64,000 nucleotides of DNA from Lederbergia panacisoli (lineage in GTDB: Bacteria > Bacillota > Bacilli > Bacillales > Bacillaceae_C), in contig NZ_JANJGU010000003.1 in assembly GCF_024626525.1 (NCBI RefSeq), positions 1 to 64,000 on the forward strand, in the 5' to 3' direction. A program made the position numbers and the translations under genes. Numbering within the stretch: the first letter of the stretch is position 1; every line of letters starts with the position of its first letter. This document shows positions 53,075 to 62,464 of the stretch, in pieces. The notes under the pieces were generated by a model. It made no database searches and was not told where the DNA came from. It saw only the letters and a program-made list of their open reading frames with translations.

Positions 53075-54031
53075 ATGGAAGCTGAAACATCAGTGCCTAT
53101 GAAAGAAAGCAATGTTCAATCATCGAAACTATCAAGGCCTAAAAAATCGAAATGGAAACAAGAGGCTGTTGCATATGCATTTATTTCACCTTATTTAATC
53201 GGGTTCTTGGCATTTACGCTTGGTCCAATGATTGCATCGCTTTATTTATCCTTTACAGATTATGATCTATTATCGAGTCCAAAATGGGTAGGGTTTGATA
53301 ATTATAAGAAAATGTTTACGGCTGATCCAAGATTTTTGACTTCCTTAAAGGTTACTTTTCAATTTGCCTTTATCTCCATTCCTTTGAAGCTGGCAGCTGC
53401 TCTTTTTGTGGCATTGCTTTTTGCAAAGAATTTTCGGGGAGTTTCTTTATATCGCACCGTATACTATATTCCTTCCATTCTGGGCGGCAGCGTAGCAGTC
53501 GCAATTATGTGGAGGCAATTATTCGGTAAAGAAGGTGCCATTAACGGCTTTCTTTCCTATTTTGGGATTGAAGGCGTTTCGTGGATTGCGAGTCCCGATT
53601 ACGCATTATATACATTAGTTCTCCTTGGAATATGGCAGTTTGGTTCACCAATGTTAATATTTCTAGCTGGATTAAAGCAAATTCCAAACGAACTTTATGA
53701 AGCAGCCGTAGTGGATGGTGCCGGAAAGATATCTAAGTTTTTTAATATCACAATTCCGATGTTGACACCAGTTATCTTTTTTAATTTAGTTATGGGGATT
53801 ATCGGCGGATTTATGACTTTTACACAAAGCTTTCTTATTACAAAAGGAGGGCCGCTAGATCGTACATTATTTTATGCGGTTTACCTATATGAGAAAGGGT
53901 TCACACACTTTAAAATGGGATATGCCTCAGCAATGGCATGGGTGCTTGTAGCTATTATTGCCTTTTTTACAGCGTTAGTTTTCAAATCATCGGCCCTGTG
54001 GGTTTATTATGAGTCGGGGGAGGACAAGTAA
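53075..54031 (+). CDS. Sugar ABC transporter permease (MalF/UgpA type)
   Basis: A 318-residue permease: six helices beginning at about residue 35 (AYAFISPYLIGFLAFTLGPMI), and the coupling loop ELYEAAVVDGAGKISKFFNITIPML. GAGGAGG precedes the ATG. It overlaps none of its neighbours but the next permease begins two bases after its stop. Confidence 0.92.
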   Translation: MEAETSVPMKESNVQSSKLSRPKKSKWKQEAVAYAFISPYLIGFLAFTLGPMIASLYLSFTDYDLLSSPKWVGFDNYKKMFTADPRFLTSLKVTFQFAFISIPLKLAAALFVALLFAKNFRGVSLYRTVYYIPSILGGSVAVAIMWRQLFGKEGAINGFLSYFGIEGVSWIASPDYALYTLVLLGIWQFGSPMLIFLAGLKQIPNELYEAAVVDGAGKISKFFNITIPMLTPVIFFNLVMGIIGGFMTFTQSFLITKGGPLDRTLFYAVYLYEKGFTHFKMGYASAMAWVLVAIIAFFTALVFKSSALWVYYESGEDK

Positions 54032-54032
54032 A

Positions 54033-54878
54033 ATGTACGCAAAAAGGAAATTTTCTTCAGAGTTCATTTTCCACTTTGTCATCATAGCGGTTGGAATCGC
54101 CATGATTTACCCAATATTATGGACAGTCGCAAGCTCCTTAAAACCGAAAACAGAAATTTTCCAAAATGTTACTTCCTTAATACCTTCTAAACTTATGTGG
54201 GAAAACTATGTGGAAGGTTGGGCTGGTTTTGGCGGTTATACATTTGGAACGTTCTTTTTAAATACTACAATCATAACTAGTGCTACTTTAATCGGGACAT
54301 TATTTTCAACAACATTGATTTCATTTGGCTTTGCAAGATTGCAATTTCGTTTTAAAAGAACATTATTTACAATTCTCCTTGCAACAATGATGCTTCCAAG
54401 TCAGGTAACATTAATTCCCCAATATATCATATTTCACAAATTAGGTTGGGTAAACACATTTTATCCGCTTACGATTGGGGCTTTTATAGGTGGAAATGCA
54501 TTTTTTATCTTTTTATTAGTTCAGTTCATTAAAGGGATTCCTAGAGAACTTGATGAAGCCGCAGTAATCGATGGAGCTGGTCCATTTGGCATCTTTTGGC
54601 GAATTATTTTACCTTTGACTAAACCAGCACTTGCGACTATATCCATATTTTGCTTTATGTGGACGTGGGATGACTTCATGGGCCCGCTGATCTATTTAAA
54701 TGAAGCAAGTAAATTTACGGTTTCCTTAGGATTGAGGATGTTCTCTGATCCTTCAGGTATTACTAATTGGGGCTCATTATTCGCCATTTCTGTCTTATCA
54801 ATCCTTCCTATTTTCCTTGTCTTTATATTTTTCCAAAAATATTTGGTTGAAGGAATTGCAACAACGGGAATTAAATAA
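54033..54878 (+). CDS. Sugar ABC transporter permease (MalG/UgpE type)
   Basis: A 281-residue permease with six helices and the coupling loop ELDEAAVIDGAGPFGIFWRIILPL; C terminus FFQKYLVEGIATTGIK is typical for the family. ATG 54033 is chosen because GGGGGAGG lies inside the end of the previous gene; a longer frame from 54009 would cover that RBS. It forms the pore with the upstream permease. Confidence 0.92.
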   Translation: MYAKRKFSSEFIFHFVIIAVGIAMIYPILWTVASSLKPKTEIFQNVTSLIPSKLMWENYVEGWAGFGGYTFGTFFLNTTIITSATLIGTLFSTTLISFGFARLQFRFKRTLFTILLATMMLPSQVTLIPQYIIFHKLGWVNTFYPLTIGAFIGGNAFFIFLLVQFIKGIPRELDEAAVIDGAGPFGIFWRIILPLTKPALATISIFCFMWTWDDFMGPLIYLNEASKFTVSLGLRMFSDPSGITNWGSLFAISVLSILPIFLVFIFFQKYLVEGIATTGIK

Positions 54879-54985
54879 ACTCATAAAGTGGAATTGTAAA
54901 AGGTTCCTAATTTTAGTTTACTAGACACCTTTTTTCATATGTCTATATGGTGCGAAATGATTTGCTTACAAAGGGTGATGAAATT

Positions 54986-56494
54986 GTGAAAAAGCCAAAT
55001 ATTTTACTAATCACAAGCGATCAACAACATTGGAATACGATCGGTGCTTTTAATCCGGAACTTTCAACCCCTAATCTTGATCGCTTAGTAAAAGAAGGTA
55101 CTACCTTTACAAGGGCATATTGTCCAAATCCAACTTGTACACCGACAAGGTCGTCCATTATCACGGGGATGCATCCTAGTCAACATGGAGCGTGGACACT
55201 CGGAACAAAATTATTAGAGGATCGAAAAACGGTCGGAGACGAATTTCTTGAAAATGGGTATCGAACTTCCTTAGTTGGAAAAGCGCATTTTCAGCCTTTA
55301 GTTTCAACTGAAGAATTTCCATCTTTGGAAGCGGAGCCTATATTGCATGATTTAGACTTTTGGAGAAATTTTAGTGAATCGTTTTATGGGTTTGAGAATC
55401 CCGAACTGGCTAGAAATCATACAAGTGAAGCGCATGTAGGACAACATTATGCCATTTGGATGGAAGAAAAGGGTTGTAAGAACTGGCGCGAGTATTTTGA
55501 AGGACCTACCGGCGTTATGGACCCGAAAGTAAAATATTCATGGCCGATTCCAGAAGAATACCATTACAATACTTGGATTGCGGAGCGAACAAACCATAAG
55601 TTGGAAGAGTTTGTTAATAATGATGAAAACTTCTTCCTTTGGGCAAGTTTTTTTGACCCGCATCCACCATATCTAGTTCCGGAACCTTGGGATCGTATGT
55701 ATGATCCTGATAAAGTAACCCTTCCTAAAGGAGTGGAAGGGGAGCATGAGCAAAATCCACCCCATTTCGGGAAAACGCAAGAACAAGAACCTGATTTTAC
55801 TGATTATGTAGAAACAGGGTACGGATCACATGGTTATCATTCACATGTGGTGTCGGAGGAACACCACAAAAAATTAACGGCTACCTATTATGGAATGGTA
55901 AGCATGATGGATAAATATATAGGCAAGATACTAGATAAATTAGATGAACTTGGAATTACCGAAGAAACAATCGTTGTTTTTTCAACTGACCATGGCCATT
56001 TTTTTGGGCAACACGGGCTTCAATACAAAGGCGGATTCCATTATGAGGATTTAATTAAACTTCCGTTTATTGTTAGATATCCGGGAAAAGTGCCGGAAGG
56101 AAGGGTATCCTCTGCCATGCAATCATTGGTTGATTTGGCTCCTACATTTCTGTCCTTTGCAGGTATAAAAGTTCCTTATAGGATGACTGGGGTGGACCAA
56201 AGCCAAGTTTGGCAAAATGAAAAAGACGAGGCAAGGGATCATATCATATGTGAATTCCGTCATGAGCCAACTGTAATTCATCAAAAGACATATGTAGATA
56301 AGCGGTACAAAATAACCATCTATTACAATCAAACATATGGTGAGTTATTTGATTTAGAAAACGACCCCGGGGAGTATTATAACCTTTGGGATAAGCCGGA
56401 AAATCAAGAATTAAAACAGGAACTGCTTCTGAAATATATATGGGCGGAATTAGGGAAGGAATCGATGCCGATGCCAAGAATTTCTGGGGCGTAA
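54986..56494 (+). CDS. Type I sulfatase, Cys-type, cytoplasmic
   Basis: A 502-residue alkaline-phosphatase-superfamily sulfatase. PNILLITSDQQHWN supplies metal Asp12/Gln13; the maturation motif CTPTR (Cys51-Arg55, CxPxR) provides the formylglycine; FSTDHGHFFGQHGL carries the second metal Asp/His pair. There is no signal peptide, so it works inside on imported sulfated saccharides or related esters. GTG at 54986 is preferred (AAGGGTG 8 nt upstream); the frame from 54947 adds 13 residues without family match. A maturating enzyme (anSME or FGE) must be encoded elsewhere. Phosphonate or choline-sulfate activity remain alternatives. Confidence 0.88.
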   Translation: MKKPNILLITSDQQHWNTIGAFNPELSTPNLDRLVKEGTTFTRAYCPNPTCTPTRSSIITGMHPSQHGAWTLGTKLLEDRKTVGDEFLENGYRTSLVGKAHFQPLVSTEEFPSLEAEPILHDLDFWRNFSESFYGFENPELARNHTSEAHVGQHYAIWMEEKGCKNWREYFEGPTGVMDPKVKYSWPIPEEYHYNTWIAERTNHKLEEFVNNDENFFLWASFFDPHPPYLVPEPWDRMYDPDKVTLPKGVEGEHEQNPPHFGKTQEQEPDFTDYVETGYGSHGYHSHVVSEEHHKKLTATYYGMVSMMDKYIGKILDKLDELGITEETIVVFSTDHGHFFGQHGLQYKGGFHYEDLIKLPFIVRYPGKVPEGRVSSAMQSLVDLAPTFLSFAGIKVPYRMTGVDQSQVWQNEKDEARDHIICEFRHEPTVIHQKTYVDKRYKITIYYNQTYGELFDLENDPGEYYNLWDKPENQELKQELLLKYIWAELGKESMPMPRISGA

Positions 56495-56559
56495 CGGTTG
56501 TAGTTCAAATATAAACTAAAAGCATAATATATTCTTTGTTATAAAGGGAATAGACACAA

Positions 56560-56596
56560 ACCCATCCCTTCTTACTATGAGGGTTGGGTATTTTTG
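56560..56596 (+). terminator. Intrinsic terminator
   Basis: ACCCATCCCT pairs with AGGGTTGGGT (one mismatch), followed by ATTTTTGC. It ends the transporter-sulfatase unit. The remaining 56597-56801 holds no gene, only AT-rich sequence and a GGAGG-preceded 5-codon frame near 56734. Confidence 0.75.
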
Positions 56597-56801
56597 CTTA
56601 TGTAGAATTTGTAATATTCAAACTTTATTCCTATTACTTAAAAGTTTTAATTAAATACAATCCCAAATCCTTTTTTAAAAGGAGGGCCTTGTATATAAAA
56701 ATCTAGAAAAGGGAGGAATAAGGACAGGATCATTATGAAAAGTGAGGCTTAGAAGTTCGTAGAACAAAAACTAATTACCTAGGATTGGAGTGTTTATATC
56801 A

Positions 56802-58883
56802 ATGTTAAAAAGAAGACATATCTATACATACCGTTTTACATGTATAGTGCTGGCCGCATTGTTAATATTTGTGACATATCCACCATCGTTTTCTGCAGTG
56901 AATGGCAGTAGTGCTACAGAACTTGTAAACATAGAAACATACGGAAATTTTGAAACAGCAGGAATCGATATAAAATTTGAAAATCTAATTACTGATGAAA
57001 CGGCTTCTGTTTTTTATAAAAAATCTTCAGAAACCATTTATAGGGAAGGCCACCATTTCACAAAATACGATGGAAATCATATGGCGGCCAGTTTGTTTGA
57101 TTTAAAAAAGGATACAACTTATGACATTAAAATAGTTGTAAATAGTTCCCAAGGGTCAAGCGAGTATTTTACAACAGTCAAAACAAAACCTGAATATACA
57201 CCTCCGCTCGCTTCAAAAACAGTAAATGTGGGCAACCAGCAGGAATTGGATGCAGCGATTGCAAATGCAAAACCCGGGGATCATATTTTACTTGATCCAA
57301 CAGGTGTATATAGTTCAGCAATTTTTGAAAATAAATCTGGTACAGAGGCAAATCCAATTCTTATTGGTTCACAAGGAATGGACAAGCCTTTTATAGAGGG
57401 ACCTGTAAAATTATATCGTTCCAACTATATCGTTGTGAATAATTTAGAGGTTCATAATGAAGAGGGAATCGGTGTTCAAATTAGGGGATCGCACTATGAT
57501 GTTGTCGTAAATAGTCATATTCACGATAGCATTGGCGGCCCAACCACTTATCATGGAAATATTCATATTCATCATAGCGATGAAGGGAATATGCCTGGAA
57601 TTGGTGGTCATTTAATTATGAATAACGTACTAAGCGATGAAGATCATGAGCCGATTACAGAAACTCAAGGCCCTGGTAATTCTAATACGGCTAATGATAG
57701 ACAAACTTATTTTGGAATTAAGCAAGATGATAATCCAGGGGCTTTTACAACGATGCGCGGGAATATAATTTACGGAGTGGTAGATGGAATAGCGCCATCG
57801 GGTGATGAAAATAGTGATCCTGTTCTTGATCAAGACGATCCGGATTTATTGTTGACGTATCCAAATCAAAACATGGATATATATGACAACATTATTTACA
57901 ACGTAAAAGATGATGGCATCGAGATGGATGGCCTTGCAGTTAATTCAAGGGTTTTTCGTAACCATATTGGAAAGGCAGAAAACTCTATTTCTGTAGCGCC
58001 AGTTTACCCAGGACCGATTTTCTTTGTTGGAAATTCAGCCTTTGGCGCCGATCAAGGAAGTACGAAACTTAACACTGGGGTACGTGGGGAAACGAGGAAT
58101 CTATATTTCTACAACAATACATTTGTACAAAAACCTGGTACAACTTACGGTGTAATTTATCGGGGTGAACCAGCTAAAACAAATAATATTGTATATAAAA
58201 ATAATATCTTTTTAGCCGAAACACGCGTTGTAAATAGTGATAACTATAATTATGGTATGAATATGTGGCACTTAAATCATGTATTTGACTATAACCTTGG
58301 ATTCTCCAAATTGACTGAAGGCACAGTTTATAAATGGAGCACCATACAAGGAGATCCTCTTAATAATGCAAGATTCGATACACTTGAGGAATTCCGTACT
58401 GCTACAGGTCAGGAAGAACACGGTGTATGGGGAGATCCTATCCTAAACTTAACACCGCTTGCTGGCTACCCTGAATATTCATTATTGTTGGATCTTAGCA
58501 TTGCTTCAGAAGACTCGCCTGCTATCGGCGCAGGTGCCATTATACCAGGAATTACGAATCGCTTTGCAGGAGATGCACCTGATATTGGAGCATTCCAATA
58601 CGGTTTGGAAGATGAAGTAGAAATAGAAGCTTCTATTGAATACATGAATCAATTAATAGATCAATATATTGCTTCCGGAGAATTAGGAAGCCCTCTAACA
58701 AAGCAGTTGGAAAATAGCTTAAAACAAGCGGAGCATCACTTAACTAAAGGTTCAATTAAGCAAGCGACTAAATTTATGCAGGATTTCTTAAAACATATGA
58801 ATAATAAAAAAGATAAAATATCTGCAAATGCTAGATTGGAACTTGAAGAAAACGCCAATAAACTAATTGATTCCTGGAATTAA
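56802..58883 (+). CDS. Secreted right-handed beta-helix protein with FIMAH domain
   Basis: A 693-residue exported protein. Residues 1-34 are a signal peptide ending near SFSA; about 40-140 form a fibronectin-III-like domain; about 145-600 a parallel beta-helix of polysaccharide-lyase type, starting ELDAAIANAKPGDHILLDPTGVY with repeated NNI/HxIHD rungs; about 612-690 a C-terminal FIMAH domain (YMNQLIDQYIASGELGSPL to ANKLIDSWN). Related folds include PL6 alginate/dermatan lyases and PL1/PL9 pectate lyases, but I cannot assign one. It probably cleaves the polysaccharide outside the cell whose fragments the adjacent ABC system imports. ATG 56802 chosen; GTG 56790 is an alternative. Confidence 0.8.
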   Translation: MLKRRHIYTYRFTCIVLAALLIFVTYPPSFSAVNGSSATELVNIETYGNFETAGIDIKFENLITDETASVFYKKSSETIYREGHHFTKYDGNHMAASLFDLKKDTTYDIKIVVNSSQGSSEYFTTVKTKPEYTPPLASKTVNVGNQQELDAAIANAKPGDHILLDPTGVYSSAIFENKSGTEANPILIGSQGMDKPFIEGPVKLYRSNYIVVNNLEVHNEEGIGVQIRGSHYDVVVNSHIHDSIGGPTTYHGNIHIHHSDEGNMPGIGGHLIMNNVLSDEDHEPITETQGPGNSNTANDRQTYFGIKQDDNPGAFTTMRGNIIYGVVDGIAPSGDENSDPVLDQDDPDLLLTYPNQNMDIYDNIIYNVKDDGIEMDGLAVNSRVFRNHIGKAENSISVAPVYPGPIFFVGNSAFGADQGSTKLNTGVRGETRNLYFYNNTFVQKPGTTYGVIYRGEPAKTNNIVYKNNIFLAETRVVNSDNYNYGMNMWHLNHVFDYNLGFSKLTEGTVYKWSTIQGDPLNNARFDTLEEFRTATGQEEHGVWGDPILNLTPLAGYPEYSLLLDLSIASEDSPAIGAGAIIPGITNRFAGDAPDIGAFQYGLEDEVEIEASIEYMNQLIDQYIASGELGSPLTKQLENSLKQAEHHLTKGSIKQATKFMQDFLKHMNNKKDKISANARLELEENANKLIDSWN

Positions 58884-58928
58884 TAAAAATTTGGCAGCAA
58901 TCAATCGTATTTTAAATATAGGGGGAGG

Positions 58929-58956
58929 AAGCGGATATTAATGTCCGCTCCTTTTA
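58929..58956 (+). terminator. Weak terminator-like hairpin
   Basis: AGCGGA pairs with TCCGCT (58930-58949) followed by CCTTTT. It separates the beta-helix gene from the creatininase-family gene; the U-tract is short, so read-through is likely. Confidence 0.45.
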
Positions 58957-58974
58957 CCGTTGGAGGATAATTAC

Positions 58975-59715
58975 ATGTTAAATATGTTCAATACAAAAAA
59001 AGATTTCCATGATTCAAATTGTACGGTTGCTATTCTACCAGTCGGAGCATTGGAACAGCATGGGAGCCATCTTCCCGTTGGTACAGATAATATCTTTGCC
59101 GAATATTTTGCTAGACAAATAGCTGAAAAACTAGAAGGGGCATATCTTTTGCCGGTGATTCCGATTACCTCTTCCATCGAACATAGAGAAGGAAAGGGAA
59201 CGGTTTTCGTTAAAGCAGACACTTTGGCACTAATTATTAGGGATATTGCGGAATCGCTTCGGTACGCGGGATTTAAACAGTTGATCATTCTAAATTGGCA
59301 TGGAGGTAATTGGATTATAAAACCGACGATTAGGTCATTAAATAGAGAATTGCATCCATTTGAAGTCATTCTTTTGGATTCAGGTCTTGCTGCTCATAGA
59401 CATGGTGAAATATTTAAACATACGAAAAACGATTTGCATGCGGGTGAAATGGAAACATCTTTAATGCTTTATTTACATAAAAATTATGTCGGTGAAATAA
59501 GATCACAAACGAATACCGAATTTGCTCCCCAGGCTTTTATGGACTATTTCGATGTTACTCAAATTACCGAGGATGGATATTGGGGTTACCCAGAGGAGGC
59601 AACAATTGAAAAAGGTGAGAAAATGGCCCGAATATTTATTGAATGTGCACTTGAATATCTTCAAGAAATTGAACGTATGAAATTAAAAGTAAAGGAAAGT
59701 GAATCACTGTTATAA
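58975..59715 (+). CDS. Creatininase-family metal-dependent hydrolase
   Basis: A 246-residue amidohydrolase-like enzyme: VAILPVGALEQHGSHLPVGTDN (metal Glu, His, Asp), NWHGGNW (metal His) and LHAGEMETSLML (catalytic/metal Glu). The family includes creatinine amidohydrolase, mycofactocin MftE, archaeal ArfB and the inositol-pathway hydrolase IolN that opens a keto-cyclitol ring, so in this sugar locus hydrolysis of a keto sugar or lactam/lactone is more likely than creatinine use. ATG 58975 with TGGAGGA upstream. Confidence 0.87.
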   Translation: MLNMFNTKKDFHDSNCTVAILPVGALEQHGSHLPVGTDNIFAEYFARQIAEKLEGAYLLPVIPITSSIEHREGKGTVFVKADTLALIIRDIAESLRYAGFKQLIILNWHGGNWIIKPTIRSLNRELHPFEVILLDSGLAAHRHGEIFKHTKNDLHAGEMETSLMLYLHKNYVGEIRSQTNTEFAPQAFMDYFDVTQITEDGYWGYPEEATIEKGEKMARIFIECALEYLQEIERMKLKVKESESLL

Positions 59716-59773
59716 AGGCGATAGAAGAGGTGTGATTTAAGGGAAAGATTCGTTTTTTTAAAGGAGAATATCA

Positions 59774-61219
59774 ATGATGATTCAAATGAAATTACCTAGA
59801 TGTAAACCCGAAGAACAACATGTATCTTCTAAATCAATCTTTAATTTCATAAAAGCTATTGAATCAGAAAAACTAGAGGTTCATAGTTTCATTTATTTGA
59901 AAAATGGACATGTCATAGCTGAAGGAACATGGTCACCATACCTTAAAGAACAGCCACATATTCTAAATTCATTAAGTAAAAATTTCACCTCCACTGCTAT
60001 TGGGTTGGCAGTAGGAGAAGGGAAACTTTCAGTAGAAGATACTGTCCTATCTTTTTTTCCAGAATATATGACAGAAGAAATTGAAGAAAATATGAAAAAT
60101 CTGAAGGTGTATCATTTACTTACGATGACAACAGGGCATGATCAAGATACATCCCCTTTTTTTAAAAAGAGCGATGATTGGGTAAAAGAATTCCTAGATG
60201 TGCGCATCGTTCATGCACCTGGTACTCACTTTGTATATAATACGGGAGCAACTTATATGTTGTCAGCGATTATCACAAAAGTTACCGGTATGAATCTTAT
60301 TGATTATTTAACCCCTCGTTTGTTTGAACCGCTTGGAATGGGTAAAATTACGACAACCTCTTGTCCAAAAGGAATTCATTATGGCGGTATAGGAATGAAA
60401 GCTACCATAGAGGATATAGCTAAATTCGGTTTACTTTACTTGCAAAAAGGCTGTTGGGAAGGTCAGCAAATAATACCTGAATATTGGGTCGAGGAAGCAA
60501 CAAGAAAACAAGTTCACACCTGGGGCGATGAGAATGATGATGCGTTAGGATATGGGTATCAATTTTGGTGTTGCCCTCATGGCGCGTATCGCGGGGGTGG
60601 GGCATTTGGCCAATATTGTGTAGTTTCACCCGAACAAAATGCTGTAGTTGCTACAACGTCGGGTACGATGGATATGGCAAAAATACTTAATCTAATATGG
60701 AGCCATTTGCTTCCAGGAATATTAGAGTCACCCGACCGTTATCAAACCTGCTTGGACAATAAGCTAAGTTCTTTATATTATGAACCATCATCCAGCAGCT
60801 TAAGTGAGTCTCCCTATATCAATAATTGGTCGGGAAAATGTTTTGATGTGCAACCAAATGAAGCGGGAATTACAACTTTTTCTTTTGATTTTTCGGAAGG
60901 CAAATACCAATATAATTTTTGGGATGCCAAAGGAAAACATTCAATCAAAATTGGTAATGGAGAATGGCAGGAAAATAATTTAACTTTTTTAGATGAACAG
61001 ATAACAGCAGCCGTTAATGGTGTATGGAGAACCTCCAAATCGTTTGAAATGACCGTTCGAATTTTAGGTACACCATTTTGCGATACGTGGACGTGTGATT
61101 TTATTACAGCGGCTGCACGAATAAGCATTACTCGAAATATAAGGGATACTTCAGAAATCCCAGGTTTGACGGATGTAGCCTTATTACCAAATTTAGTTGG
61201 ATATTTAGTAGAGGAATGA
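59774..61219 (+). CDS. Beta-lactamase-family serine hydrolase (class C/esterase)
   Basis: A 481-residue protein: residues about 25-330 form a penicillin-binding/class C beta-lactamase fold with SxxK in SLSKNFTSTAIG (nucleophile Ser about 59), FVYNTGATYML (Tyr motif) and HGAYRGGGAFGQY as third motif. Residues about 370-481 add a beta-rich C-terminal domain. There is no signal peptide, which argues against a cell-wall or resistance role and for a cytoplasmic esterase or amidase acting on a metabolite of the locus. AAAGGAG precedes the ATG. Last gene of the locus. Confidence 0.85.
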   Translation: MMIQMKLPRCKPEEQHVSSKSIFNFIKAIESEKLEVHSFIYLKNGHVIAEGTWSPYLKEQPHILNSLSKNFTSTAIGLAVGEGKLSVEDTVLSFFPEYMTEEIEENMKNLKVYHLLTMTTGHDQDTSPFFKKSDDWVKEFLDVRIVHAPGTHFVYNTGATYMLSAIITKVTGMNLIDYLTPRLFEPLGMGKITTTSCPKGIHYGGIGMKATIEDIAKFGLLYLQKGCWEGQQIIPEYWVEEATRKQVHTWGDENDDALGYGYQFWCCPHGAYRGGGAFGQYCVVSPEQNAVVATTSGTMDMAKILNLIWSHLLPGILESPDRYQTCLDNKLSSLYYEPSSSSLSESPYINNWSGKCFDVQPNEAGITTFSFDFSEGKYQYNFWDAKGKHSIKIGNGEWQENNLTFLDEQITAAVNGVWRTSKSFEMTVRILGTPFCDTWTCDFITAAARISITRNIRDTSEIPGLTDVALLPNLVGYLVEE

Positions 61220-61388
61220 TCGTTTTTAAGGCGACTGGATGTTTTTATCTTCAATACTTATTTTAGAAAATGAAGTTTATTATGGCCTCAAATATATGAA
61301 GGCATTCGTGTTCACTAAAAGCTCGTAAATGCTTTCCTCATAGTTCATGGTATAATAGAAACAGAAAATTTTGAAAGGATGACTAGTT

Positions 61389-62426
61389 ATGGGTAAAAAA
61401 TACATAGGCTATGCCGGAACGTATACTCGGCAAACGAGTGAGGGGATTTATCGCTTTATTCTAGATACAGAAAAAGCGGAGCTTACGAATATTGAAGTAG
61501 CTGCGAAAGTTGGCAGCCCTACTTATTTAGCAATTAGTGAAGATAACCGCTATTTATACTCCGTTGCTCAGCAAGAAAAGACTGGTGGGGTGGCGGCATT
61601 TTCCGTTGATGCTGAAACAGGGGAGTTAAGCTTTTTAAATGCAGAAGTGCAAGATGGTGCACCGCCATGTCATTTAGATGTGTATCAACATGATCTTGTA
61701 ACAGGTAACTACCACGAAGGGACAGTTGGGCTATATAAAACGAATGATAATGGTGTAGAACCAGCAGCTTCTGTTTCCAAACACGAAGGGACAGGCCCTC
61801 ACGAACGTCAGGAAAAACCGCATGTTCATTATACTGCCTATACTCCGGACAAAAAATTTGTCGTTGTTGCGGATCTTGGTACAGATGAAGTTGTAACATA
61901 TAAAGTTGAAAATGCAGCTCTTGAAAGGGTGAATACTTTAAAGGTAAGAGCGGGTAGTGGTCCTCGTCATCTTACTTTTCATCCGAATGGAAAAATGGCC
62001 TATTTATTAACTGAGCTCAGTTCCGAAGTTGTCGTTCTAGATTACAATGCCGAAGAAGGCAGCTTTACAGAAAAGCAATATATTAAAGCGATTCCGGAAG
62101 ATTTTACTGGAACAAATGATGCAAGTGCCATCCATATTTCTTCAGATGGTCGATTCGTTTACACAGGAAATCGTGGACATAATAGCATTACAGTGCTTAG
62201 TGTCAATGCAGATAACGGGGAACTCTCAATCGTTGAACAAACACCTTCAGGCGGGGAGTGGCCACGGGATTTCGTATTAGATCCAAGTGAATCTTTCCTA
62301 ATTGCTTCCAATCAACATACAGGAAATCTTGTGCTATTTGCAAGGGATCAAGAAACAGGAAAATTAACGAAGCTTGATTCAGAAGTTGAGGTTCCTGAAG
62401 TGGTATGTGTGAAGTTTTTAAAATAA
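61389..62426 (+). CDS. pgl: 6-phosphogluconolactonase, beta-propeller type
   Basis: A 345-residue seven-bladed propeller of the YbhE/YkgB lactonase family: YIGYAGTYTRQTSEGIYRF at the start, repeated SPTYLAISEDNRYLYSV and GPRHLTFHPNGKMAYLL blades, and GEWPRDFVLDPSESFL at the end. It hydrolyses 6-phosphogluconolactone in the cytoplasm, the step before Gnd. A TATAAT at 61351-61356 and GAAAGGAT ribosome site precede it. The gap 61220-61388 holds only this promoter. Monocistronic. Confidence 0.9.
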   Translation: MGKKYIGYAGTYTRQTSEGIYRFILDTEKAELTNIEVAAKVGSPTYLAISEDNRYLYSVAQQEKTGGVAAFSVDAETGELSFLNAEVQDGAPPCHLDVYQHDLVTGNYHEGTVGLYKTNDNGVEPAASVSKHEGTGPHERQEKPHVHYTAYTPDKKFVVVADLGTDEVVTYKVENAALERVNTLKVRAGSGPRHLTFHPNGKMAYLLTELSSEVVVLDYNAEEGSFTEKQYIKAIPEDFTGTNDASAIHISSDGRFVYTGNRGHNSITVLSVNADNGELSIVEQTPSGGEWPRDFVLDPSESFLIASNQHTGNLVLFARDQETGKLTKLDSEVEVPEVVCVKFLK

Positions 62427-62433
62427 TAAAAAA

Positions 62434-62464
62434 AGCATCGGTTTTCGGACCGATGTCTTTTTTA
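62434..62464. terminator. Bidirectional terminator
   Basis: CATCGGT (62437-62443) pairs with ACCGATG (62449-62455), flanked by A and T runs, so it serves pgl and the convergent membrane-protein gene. Confidence 0.85.

Noticed and set aside
56730-56753. Leader peptide before the beta-helix gene
   Set aside because: A 5-codon frame after GGGAGGAA is too short to support, and no attenuator structure follows it.
59774-61219. Beta-lactamase resistance gene
   Set aside because: No signal peptide, extra C-terminal domain, and placement in a catabolic locus argue for an esterase-type role.
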